From positions 1-13,195 of the forward strand of contig JAHFHC010000002.1 in NCBI GenBank assembly GCA_023247085.1: DNA of 13,195 nucleotides, in the 5' to 3' direction. Below the pieces are notes generated by a model. That model was given only the letters and a program-made list of their open reading frames with translations, made no database searches and was not told the DNA's origin. Each line of letters begins with the position of its first letter. The stretch's first letter is position 1. The position numbers and the translations under genes were made by a program. This DNA comes from Microcaldota archaeon (GTDB lineage: Archaea > Micrarchaeota > Micrarchaeia > Norongarragalinales > UBA8480). Shown here in pieces: positions 1 through 5,928 of this stretch.

Positions 1-412
1 GCAAAAAATGAAAATTGAAGCAATTCCTGCTAGCTATCTTGTGCTTGAGCCCGGCAGGGCAGTTGGTTGGATTGGTAATGCCAATTTAGTCCCACGAGAC
101 AGGCCTGATTTAGCATACGCTTGTGCCCTAGCATCAAAATACATGGGCGCGCACGTTGTGATAAGTGATTCAGGCAGCGGCGCAAGCGACCCCGCTCCGA
201 TTGACGTTATTGCGGCAATGGCAAAAGCATGTGGCGATGACGTATTCTACGTTTATGGCGGCGGAGTAAAAAACGGCGACCAAGCAGGGGATATAATCGC
301 AGCAGGCGCACATGGCATCCAAATCGGAACTGCTTTTGAAAGTGGCAATATAACTGACAAAATAAAGAAAATAAAAGCCGAAATGCTAGCCAGTGGAAAA
401 AAGAGAATTTAA
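1..412 (+). CDS. Geranylgeranylglyceryl phosphate synthase, 3' part (5' end cut by window)
   Basis: This enzyme joins geranylgeranyl diphosphate to sn-glycerol-1-phosphate, the first ether-bond step of archaeal membrane lipid synthesis, at the cytoplasmic membrane surface. The visible piece (about 136 codons) is the C-terminal half of a PcrB/GGGPS TIM barrel. Seen in order are YLVLEPGRAVGW (the conserved Y-x4-PG strand), PRDRPD, a GSGA segment followed by PAP, GGGVKNGDQA (the phosphate-binding glycine loop), and AGAHGIQIGTAFE near the end. The reading frame is open to the window edge upstream of the Met at position 8, and full-length members are roughly 230-250 residues. That Met is therefore internal and the gene is truncated by the window, not broken. 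It ends at TAA 410-412, about 50 bases before the next gene, which has its own TATA-like box. The family call is firm; the GGGPS subgroup is not resolved. Confidence 0.9.
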   Translation, partial: QKMKIEAIPASYLVLEPGRAVGWIGNANLVPRDRPDLAYACALASKYMGAHVVISDSGSGASDPAPIDVIAAMAKACGDDVFYVYGGGVKNGDQAGDIIAAGAHGIQIGTAFESGNITDKIKKIKAEMLASGKKRI

Positions 413-420
413 AAAAGTCT

Positions 421-428
421 TTTTATAC
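421..428 (+). promoter_or_regulatory. TATA-like box upstream of the MgtC/DUF4010 gene
   Basis: The sequence TTTTATAC follows a short A-rich stretch right after the GGGPS stop codon. An archaeal TATA box here would start transcription near 448-450, giving a leader of about 15 nt before the ATG at 465. I see no Shine-Dalgarno motif in that short leader. Inferred from position and composition only. Confidence 0.4.
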
Positions 429-464
429 TTGGGTCGTCTTGTTTTCTTTTATTGAGTTAGTTTC

Positions 465-1694
465 ATGCTTGACTTTTCTGCTTTTGTCTCTTCATCTCTC
501 CTAGCACTGGCGCTTGGTGCACTCATTGGCTTAGAACGCGAACGCACTAGTTCATCAATTGTTGGACTACGCACATTTGCGTTTGTTTCATTTCTTGGTT
601 TTATGGCCACGCTTATTGGCAACGTAGTTAACTTTACTCCGGTTGTAGCCGCAATTGGTTTTATTGGCTGTCTAACTTTTGCTTTTCTCTATTACTATTT
701 TCGCTCTTTTCACGAAAAGGCACTCCCGGGGTTGACAACTGCATTATCGGTTCCACTCACTTATCTACTTGGCGTTTTAATCGGGCTTGGCTACAGCATA
801 GAGGCAGTTACAAGCGCAATTGCAATTGCTTTATTGTTAGTTGAACGGCAAAAAGTCCACGCAGTTGTCAAAACCGTTACAGTTAGTGAAATAATCGATG
901 GGTTGATATTTGCAGTAATAGCTTTTGTCCTGTTTCCCCTTCTTCCAACAGCGCCACAAGTGTTTCTGGGCTACGTACTTGATTTGCAACTAGCTTGGAA
1001 AATAGTTGTAATCGGTTCCCTATTGTCGTTCGGTGCGCACTTGTTGACTAAATACTTGCATGGTCGGGGTGCAATTCTCGCTGCGTTTTTTGGCGGCGCA
1101 GTTTCTTCAATTGGTGTAATTTACTTATTTTTACAAGAGTCAGTCAAGCGACCGGGGGTTATTCGACTTGCATTAGTTGCAAGCAGCGCAGGCGCCTATT
1201 TAGCAGACTTAGTGTTTTTGCTATTTCTTGCTCCAACTTTGTTTGAAGTTGCTGGCTTTCCAATTGCGGTTATTGGTATTATTCTATTGGCATTTACCTT
1301 TTTCTACAAGCGCGGCACTGAGCTTGCAGACGTGACGTTTTCTAAGCCGCTTTCACTTGCATTTGTAGCTGAATTTGCTGTACTTTTCTTTCTTGTTAAA
1401 TTTCTTTCAGATTTCTTAACGGCCTACTTTGGCCAAACTGGATTATTTTTCTCTTCATTTCTTGGTGGCGTAGCAAGTTCATCGGCGGTTTTTGCATCTA
1501 CAATTGCCTTATTCTCGCAAGGCACAATTACTTCTAAACAAGCAGCGCTTTCTCTTTTGATTGGGCTAACTGGAAGCATGCTCGTGAAAACACTTCTAGT
1601 TGCCTATAAATTAAAATGGCGTGACCCAGTAAAAGTATTTGCCCCGGCGGTTATACCGCTCGCTGTTGGGTTTATAGTATTTTTACTTTCATAA
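465..1694 (+). CDS. MgtC/SapB family membrane protein with C-terminal DUF4010
   Basis: A 409-residue, very hydrophobic polytopic membrane protein. The N-terminal part (about residues 10-130) has the MgtC hallmark LALGALIGLERER followed by VGLRTF, then several transmembrane helices. The second half (about 180-405) has the DUF4010 pattern: helices with small-residue motifs such as GAILAAFFGGAVSSIGV and a related FFSSFLGGVASSSAVFAST near the end, which suggests an internal pseudo-repeat of the same element. MgtC proteins are linked to magnesium homeostasis and virulence in bacteria, but the biochemical role of the fused MgtC-DUF4010 form is unknown, so I assign only a membrane protein of this family. 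The ATG at 465 places the signature helix at the N-terminus, as expected. The rtcA gene starts 9 bases after its stop, so the two are probably co-transcribed. Confidence 0.85.
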   Translation: MLDFSAFVSSSLLALALGALIGLERERTSSSIVGLRTFAFVSFLGFMATLIGNVVNFTPVVAAIGFIGCLTFAFLYYYFRSFHEKALPGLTTALSVPLTYLLGVLIGLGYSIEAVTSAIAIALLLVERQKVHAVVKTVTVSEIIDGLIFAVIAFVLFPLLPTAPQVFLGYVLDLQLAWKIVVIGSLLSFGAHLLTKYLHGRGAILAAFFGGAVSSIGVIYLFLQESVKRPGVIRLALVASSAGAYLADLVFLLFLAPTLFEVAGFPIAVIGIILLAFTFFYKRGTELADVTFSKPLSLAFVAEFAVLFFLVKFLSDFLTAYFGQTGLFFSSFLGGVASSSAVFASTIALFSQGTITSKQAALSLLIGLTGSMLVKTLLVAYKLKWRDPVKVFAPAVIPLAVGFIVFLLS

Positions 1695-1703
1695 TTTATT
1701 TCA

Positions 1704-2735
1704 ATGATTGAAATAGATGGCTCAACTGGAGAATCTGGCGGTCAAATTCTGCGAACCGCATTATCACTTGCGTGCATAACTGGCCGGCCATTTTCAATAA
1801 CCAATGTCCGGTCAAAGCGACCAAAACCCGGCTTACAGCCACAACACTTAATGTGCGTAAAAGCGTTGGCAAAAATAAGCAACGCAGAAGTTCGCGGAGA
1901 CGCGCTCGGTTCACAAACCCTTGAATTTTGGCCAGGCGAAATCGAGTCAGGCGAATACTCTTTTGACATAGGCACCGCTGGCTCAATTACGTTGCTTGCA
2001 CAATGCCTCTTACCCGTACTTGCAAAAGGAGATTCAAAAAGCAAAGCGGTTTTTCGCGGTGGAACTCACGTGCAATACAGCCCAGTTGTCGAATATTTTT
2101 CTGAAGTATTCTTACAAACCCTTTTTCAAATGAAACTCGACGCGGCCTTTAAATTAACTAAAGTTGGTTGGTTTCCAGTTGGCGGTGGGGAAGCTGTGCT
2201 TGAAGTAGCCCCAAGCGAATTTTCATCGATTCAACTAGCAAAAAGAAAACAAGCAACTCCAGTTGTTTCAGTGCATTCTATTTATTCTCAATTACCCGCA
2301 ACGGTTGGTCAACGGCAACTTGACTCAGTATTTACGTCAAACATTCCAAATGTCGTAAAGAAACTAGAAGAGAGAAAAGCAAAGTGTCCTGGAACGTGCG
2401 TATTCATCAAAGCCGATTATGGAAATTGCCTTGCTGGATTTTCATCTCTTGGAGAAAAAGGAAAGCCCGCCGAAACAGTTGCAAAAGACGCAGCAGAGCA
2501 ATTCAAAGCATTTAACTGCATAATGAATGCGTGTGTTGACCCACACTTAGCAGACCAATTACTGTTATATGCTGCTATTTCTAGAGGCAAATCCGCTTTT
2601 ACGACAAGTGAATTAACCCAGCATTTTGAAACAAACGCTTGGGCGATTTCGTGCTTTTTACCAATAGAAGTAAAAACGCAGAGAAAAGCCGAAGGCTCAG
2701 GAACTTATTTTGAAGTAACCGTCAGAGGAAAATAA
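1704..2735 (+). CDS. rtcA: RNA 3'-terminal phosphate cyclase
   Basis: RtcA converts RNA 3'-phosphate ends to 2',3'-cyclic phosphates with ATP, through an enzyme-AMP intermediate on histidine. The 343-residue length matches the family. Visible features are the opening IDGSTGESGGQILRTALSLA, the RPKPGLQPQHL segment, FDIGTAGSITLLAQCLLPVL, RGGTHVQYSPVVEY, VGWFPVGGGEA, and near the C-terminus DPHLADQLLLYAA, whose His (about residue 281) corresponds to the adenylated histidine. All family landmarks are present, so it looks functional. The gene starts 9 bases after the MgtC/DUF4010 gene with no Shine-Dalgarno visible, suggesting operon expression. Its end overlaps the convergent peptidase gene by 14 bases. 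The cyclic phosphate product is what RtcB-type ligases use when archaeal tRNA exons are joined, so a role in RNA repair or tRNA splicing is plausible, but that is inference. Confidence 0.95.
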   Translation: MIEIDGSTGESGGQILRTALSLACITGRPFSITNVRSKRPKPGLQPQHLMCVKALAKISNAEVRGDALGSQTLEFWPGEIESGEYSFDIGTAGSITLLAQCLLPVLAKGDSKSKAVFRGGTHVQYSPVVEYFSEVFLQTLFQMKLDAAFKLTKVGWFPVGGGEAVLEVAPSEFSSIQLAKRKQATPVVSVHSIYSQLPATVGQRQLDSVFTSNIPNVVKKLEERKAKCPGTCVFIKADYGNCLAGFSSLGEKGKPAETVAKDAAEQFKAFNCIMNACVDPHLADQLLLYAAISRGKSAFTTSELTQHFETNAWAISCFLPIEVKTQRKAEGSGTYFEVTVRGK

Positions 2736-3633
2736 ATAGAGTAATAGCATTGAGATAAAGCAAGTGAATTACTAGGCTAACTAAAACGTATGGAACGAAC
2801 CTCGGTAAATTTTTATACACTGGAAAAGTTTTTTCGCCTGTTTTTTGTTGAATGACTTTCAATTTTTCAACTTGATTTTTGGTCAGTACTTTTTCCAACT
2901 TGTATTGTTCAACCAACTTTTTATCTAGATTTTCTAATGCTAGAATATCTTCATCTTCAATTTCAGAAACCCGCAATTGTTTTACAATTATCTCTTGCAT
3001 CACTTGTCTTCGCGTTGAAACCGCAAAAATTACTGCTGCAAAAATAATTGCGAGTATTACAAATTGCAATATTGAAAATTCTACTGCTGCGGATTTTATT
3101 TTAAACCAGAAAAAAATAAATCCAACTGATGCGGTTGTTGATATTGCTAAGATGAGGTTGTTTGGCTGCCACAATTTCTTGCTTTTCCATAACTTATGCG
3201 CATAGCCTATGCTGCTTCCAACAAGTGCCAACATTGACGCCGTAATAACAATTGAAAGGACGAATGGTACAATTTGTGCTATTTGCGAGTATGCTGTTGA
3301 TTGCACAAGTGGAGTGGCGTTGATGTACTTTGCAAATTCAATTGCTGGAAATGGGAGCAAAGTGTGCAAGGCAACAAATAACAGGGAATCACCTAAACCA
3401 AACTGGCCAGTTCTATATGCGTAGTAGCCAATTGCTCCAATTGCAATTACGCCTCCAATTGAAAATAAAATGAACTGATTGTCAAATGTAAGCAAATCAA
3501 GTATGGCGCCTATGGCTATCATTGCATAAACTATTTTTTCTTCAATAAAACTAGTTTTGTGATCTTGATACGCCAGAATAGCTGTTCCAATAAGTGCAAC
3601 AACTATTCTAAGTAATTCAAAATTAAGCAGCAT
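2722..3633 (-). CDS. Archaeal-type prepilin peptidase (A24 aspartic peptidase)
   Basis: A 303-residue membrane aspartic peptidase of the FlaK/PibD/type IV prepilin peptidase group, which cuts class III signal peptides from pilins and archaellins at the inner membrane face. The first catalytic Asp lies after the first helix in YQDHKTSFIEE (D24), and the second is in the FGLGDSLLF motif (D82); the spacing resembles other archaeal members. Several more membrane segments follow up to about residue 195. Then comes a charged cytoplasmic stretch (about 197-270, with LTKNQVEKLK), and a final helix begins near PRFVPYVLV. The start is ATG at 3633. A TATA box about 20-25 bases upstream argues for a leaderless transcript independent of srp54. 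No pilin or archaellin gene is in the window, so the substrate is unknown. Confidence 0.85.
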   Translation of the reverse strand: MLLNFELLRIVVALIGTAILAYQDHKTSFIEEKIVYAMIAIGAILDLLTFDNQFILFSIGGVIAIGAIGYYAYRTGQFGLGDSLLFVALHTLLPFPAIEFAKYINATPLVQSTAYSQIAQIVPFVLSIVITASMLALVGSSIGYAHKLWKSKKLWQPNNLILAISTTASVGFIFFWFKIKSAAVEFSILQFVILAIIFAAVIFAVSTRRQVMQEIIVKQLRVSEIEDEDILALENLDKKLVEQYKLEKVLTKNQVEKLKVIQQKTGEKTFPVYKNLPRFVPYVLVSLVIHLLYLNAITLFIFL

Positions 3634-3648
3634 AGCATCCGTTAAGCT

Positions 3649-3660
3649 CTATAAATATAT
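3649..3660 (-). promoter_or_regulatory. TATA box of the prepilin peptidase gene
   Basis: Read on the minus strand this is ATATATTTATAG, centred about 21 bases upstream of the ATG at 3633. That spacing predicts transcription starting at or very near the start codon (leaderless mRNA). It lies in the 84-base gap after srp54. Confidence 0.5.
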
Positions 3661-3717
3661 TAGCGTTGTTTTAGTGATTTTTCTTCTTGCGCGTGTTGAC
3701 CCCTTGTTTTGCAGAGC

Positions 3718-5055
3718 TTATCCTTTGCCCATTCCGCCGAGTTTTGACAAATCAAAACCTGCAGGCAATTTTCCCGACAAGCGTTTCATTAGCCCCTTGT
3801 TTTTCTTTGCGCCTGACATGAACTTGTTAATCATATTAAACTGGCGCACTAATTCGCGCACTTCATCTGCTTTTATTCCCGCTCCTTTTGCAACCCGCTC
3901 TTGTCTAGCTTTGCTAGTCATTAAATCTGGATTTTGCCGTTCTGCTTTTGTCATACTTGCAACTGCTATTTCAAAAGTTTTTAACTTCTCTTCGCTTTTT
4001 GACAACATGTCGTCGGGTATATCGTACATTCCCAGCATTTGTAATATTTGTTTCATTGGCCCCATTTTCTTCATTGAACGCATTTGTGCCATGAACGACT
4101 CGTAGTCAAGCTTGCCTGTTTCCATCACTTTTTGCATTGCTTGCCCATCGCTTGCCTCTTTCACCTTATGCAAGAGCGACTCTAAATCAGCAAATCCAAC
4201 TAAGCTTGCTACAAACTTCTTTGAATCAAAAACCTCTAAAGCATCTGGCTTTTCGCCTGTACCAATAAACGCTACTTTGCTTTTTGAAGCATGCACTGAC
4301 GAAAGCGCCCCGCCTCCTTTTCCACTACCGTCCATTTTCGTGACAATTACGCCGCTAATTGAAACATATTTAGAAAACTCTTGAGCTTGCTTGCCAGCAA
4401 CTTGGCCAATGTCCGCGCTTACAACTAAAAATGCGTCAGTTGGCTTAAACTTTTCATTTATAACTTTCAATTCGTGTGACAGTTCCGCATCGAAACCACT
4501 TCGGCCAGCTGAATCATAAACAATTACGTCGCATTGCCTGAGTTTGTCAATCCCCTCAATTACTATTAACTCAGCACGTTGGCCTTTGTTTCCGTAAAAG
4601 TCACACTTAACTTGCTCTGAAAGTTGCTTAAGTTGTTCAAAAGCCGCTGGCCGGTGAACGTCCCCGCAAATAACCCCCACGCGCAGGCCTTGCTTTTGGT
4701 AAAACTTAGCTAGCTTTGCAATTGTAGTCGTCTTGCCTGCACCATAGAGACCGCACATCAAAATGCGTTGACCCTTTTCAAATTTTGGCTCAAACTTTTC
4801 TCCAAGCAACGCAACAAGTTCATCGTAAACTATTTTTGCAATGTGTTCCCGAATCGCTAAACTCTCTATTTTCTTTTCAGCAAGCGTTTTTGCCTCTACA
4901 TTATTACAAATTTGTTTAACGAGCTTAATCTCAACATCATTAGCGATCAAAACCCGCTGGAGTTCCTTTACAAGTTCCTTCACCGCAACCTCATCTATAA
5001 TAGCCGCGCCGGTTACCCTTGCTAGTGCCTTTCGAATCCCTTGACCTAAATCCAT
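3718..5055 (-). CDS. srp54: Signal recognition particle 54 kDa protein (SRP54/Ffh)
   Basis: The SRP GTPase binds signal sequences on ribosomes and docks with FtsY to deliver nascent membrane and secreted proteins. The 445-residue length is normal. The N domain is about 1-95. The G domain has P-loop GLYGAGKT (102-109), GDVHRPAAFEQL (about 131-142), G3 DSAGR (181-185), and G4 TKMDGSGKGGGA (239-250). The methionine-rich M domain is about 300-445, with the SRP-RNA binding helix SKARQERVAKGAG (381-393). G3 has Ser where most SRP GTPases have Thr (DTAGR), a conservative change. The ATG at 5055 is preceded by a GGGAGG-like element about 16 bases upstream. The phosphatidyltransferase gene ends 57 bases upstream on the same strand, so the two may share a transcript. 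In many archaea srp54 follows ftsY; here it is separate (ftsY begins at 12363 on the other strand). Confidence 0.97.
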   Translation of the reverse strand: MDLGQGIRKALARVTGAAIIDEVAVKELVKELQRVLIANDVEIKLVKQICNNVEAKTLAEKKIESLAIREHIAKIVYDELVALLGEKFEPKFEKGQRILMCGLYGAGKTTTIAKLAKFYQKQGLRVGVICGDVHRPAAFEQLKQLSEQVKCDFYGNKGQRAELIVIEGIDKLRQCDVIVYDSAGRSGFDAELSHELKVINEKFKPTDAFLVVSADIGQVAGKQAQEFSKYVSISGVIVTKMDGSGKGGGALSSVHASKSKVAFIGTGEKPDALEVFDSKKFVASLVGFADLESLLHKVKEASDGQAMQKVMETGKLDYESFMAQMRSMKKMGPMKQILQMLGMYDIPDDMLSKSEEKLKTFEIAVASMTKAERQNPDLMTSKARQERVAKGAGIKADEVRELVRQFNMINKFMSGAKKNKGLMKRLSGKLPAGFDLSKLGGMGKG

Positions 5056-5112
5056 AACTAAAAATTAGCCTCCCGAAGCCATAAAACCATTTCACTTATC
5101 GCTTTTAGGCTC

Positions 5113-5592
5113 TCACAATTTATTCAACTTAAACGGCGTCACCATTGCCAATGCGCTTACAGCCAATGCCCAAACAGTAAACATCGGTAAAAACGCGTTT
5201 ACTAGCAAAACTATTAATGCCGCAAATGGAGTTGGCAACCCCCAAAAATACCGTTTGTCTTTTTGCAAATTAAACCAAGCTAACCGCAACAACCCAGTAC
5301 AAGCGAATAACGCACTTGCAATTGTCAAAAACACATCTGGCGAAAGCTTCATCGCAACAACCGTTGGCGCAACAACAAAAGAAACCGTATCTGCCAACGA
5401 GTCCAACTCTTTGCCAAACTCATTAGTGGCTTTTGTCCTCCTCGCTACTCTCCCGTCTAGAAAGTCAAACAACACAGCTGGAAAAATATAAAGCCAAGCA
5501 AAACCTTGTCCAGAAATCGCAAGTGAAATGCCCACTATGCCACATAATGCATTGCAAAGTGTCAATAAATCCTTTGAACCAAGTTTTTCCAT
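5113..5592 (-). CDS. CDP-alcohol phosphatidyltransferase, probably archaetidylserine synthase
   Basis: A small membrane enzyme (159 residues from the chosen start) that transfers a CDP-activated lipid to an alcohol. The complete family signature DxxDGxxARx8GxxxDxxxD is visible as DFLDGRVARR, then an 8-residue spacer, then GKELDSLAD, giving all the metal-binding aspartates. It is flanked by hydrophobic helices. The opening LGSKDLLTLCNALCGIVGI and the GLPTPFAALIVLL segment resemble the phosphatidylserine/archaetidylserine synthase branch, so L-serine is the likely acceptor, but archaetidylglycerol or -inositol phosphate synthases share the motif. I chose ATG 5592. An upstream TTG at 5619 would add nine residues but lies inside the TATA-like sequence, which instead predicts a leaderless transcript beginning at about 5588-5592. 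The gene faces srp54 head-to-tail with a 57-base gap. Confidence 0.85.
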   Translation of the reverse strand: MEKLGSKDLLTLCNALCGIVGISLAISGQGFAWLYIFPAVLFDFLDGRVARRTKATNEFGKELDSLADTVSFVVAPTVVAMKLSPDVFLTIASALFACTGLLRLAWFNLQKDKRYFWGLPTPFAALIVLLVNAFLPMFTVWALAVSALAMVTPFKLNKL

Positions 5593-5606
5593 CGTGTTTA
5601 AAACAT

Positions 5607-5628
5607 TGTTTTTATACAATTAAAACAG
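5607..5628. promoter_or_regulatory. Divergent AT-rich promoter between the phosphatidyltransferase gene and the tRNA
   Basis: On the minus strand GTATAAAAAC (5608-5617) sits about 21 bases before the ATG at 5592, a good archaeal TATA box for a leaderless message. On the plus strand the adjoining AATTAAAAC (5619-5627) lies about 30 bases before the tRNA 5' end at 5655. The two promoters appear to abut or share this AT-rich island. Motif reading only. Confidence 0.45.
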
Positions 5629-5674
5629 TAGCCCCAACTTACTAGGGGATAAAAGGGCCTATAGCTTAGCCTGG

Positions 5675-5724
5675 CGAACACCTATCTTCCTTATGAATAA
5701 TGGGATGAAAGGGAATTCGGGCAA
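5675..5724 (+). other. D-loop intron of tRNA-Ile (50 nt, bulge-helix-bulge)
   Basis: A bulge-helix-bulge can be drawn. The central 4-bp helix is exon GCCT (5669-5672) with intron GGGC (5719-5722). The 5' bulge is GG|C (5673-5675), the 3' bulge AA|T (5723-5725), and the inner helix GAA (5676-5678) with TTC (5716-5718). Cleavage after the second base of each bulge gives a D-loop reading AGCCTGGTTG. The intron body can fold further, for example TTA (5691-5693) with TAA (5698-5700). An alternative cut would give an A at position 21, but it has no comparable helix. Confidence 0.7.
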
Positions 5725-5743
5725 TTGGAGCGCCAGTCTTATA

Positions 5744-5785
5744 AGACGTCAACAGAAACCAAAAACGCTGTTGTAGCTCCAAGTT
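5744..5785 (+). other. Canonical 37/38 intron of tRNA-Ile (42 nt)
   Basis: This interrupts the anticodon loop between A37 (5743) and A38 (5786); the ends may shift one base because of a repeated A. The exon CTTA (5738-5741) faces intron CAAG (5780-5783): three pairs and an A-C mismatch, so the bulge-helix-bulge is relaxed. Inside, CAACAG (5750-5755) and CTGTTG (5768-5773) form a perfect 6-bp stem. Confidence 0.75.
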
Positions 5786-5821
5786 AACTGGTGGTCGTGA
5801 GTTCAAATCTCACTAGGCCCA

Positions 5822-5827
5822 CTTTTT
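5822..5827 (+). terminator. T-run terminator after tRNA-Ile
   Basis: A run of five T residues starts two bases after the discriminator base. Archaeal RNA polymerase terminates at such T tracts, so this is the likely end of the tRNA transcript. It is a short site judged by position. Confidence 0.5.
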
Positions 5828-5880
5828 ATTTAACGTATGAAAATAACACGAAAGTGTCGTTTGGATTAGTGTAATAACAA

Positions 5881-5926
5881 AGCCGACTATAAACCGCGGA
5901 CATATATATATAAATCTTAGTCGGTT
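5881..5926. promoter_or_regulatory. Promoter of the surface-protein gene, enclosed by an inverted repeat
   Basis: The TATA box is ATATATATATAAA (5902-5914), about 21 bases before ATG 5929, which predicts a leaderless message. The flanks form a 9-base inverted repeat: AGCCGACTA (5881-5889) and TAGTCGGTT (5918-5926), with eight Watson-Crick pairs and one G-T. The arms sit on either side of the TATA box, one immediately before the start codon. This is the layout expected of an operator or of a DNA-shape element. The TATA call is strong; the operator role is inference. Confidence 0.6.
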
Positions 5927-5928
5927 TT

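Larger units (their letters stand above)
5655..5821 (+). tRNA. tRNA-Ile (anticodon UAU) with two introns
   Basis: Acceptor strands GGGCCTA (5655-5661) and TAGGCCC (5814-5820) pair perfectly, with discriminator A5821 and no encoded CCA. The T arm is perfect: GTGAG (5797-5801), loop TTCAAAT, CTCAC (5809-5813). The D stem is GCTT (5664-5667) with GAGC (5728-5731). The anticodon stem is CCAGT (5733-5737) with ACTGG (5787-5791), and the loop reads CTTATAA after splicing, giving anticodon TAT (5740-5742). The three exons (5655-5674, 5725-5743, 5786-5821) total 75 nt, a normal length. The body (GGGCC acceptor, AGCCTGG D-loop) resembles archaeal tRNA-Ile. UAU would read AUA; archaea normally use a modified CAU tRNA for that. 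A T5 run (5823-5827) follows immediately. The tRNA fold is very secure; exact intron ends carry a base or two of uncertainty. Confidence 0.9.

Noticed and set aside
8-10. ATG at position 8 as the start of a short 134-residue gene
   Set aside because: The frame is open to the window edge and the motifs correspond to the C-terminal half of GGGPS, so this Met is internal.
3674-4105. Plus-strand 143-codon frame opposite srp54
   Set aside because: It lies almost entirely antisense to the conserved SRP54 M domain and resembles no known protein.
5593-5619. TTG start at 5619 for the phosphatidyltransferase, adding nine residues
   Set aside because: The codons overlap the TATA-like sequence, and the resulting residues are not typical of the family. 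ATG 5592 fits a leaderless transcript.
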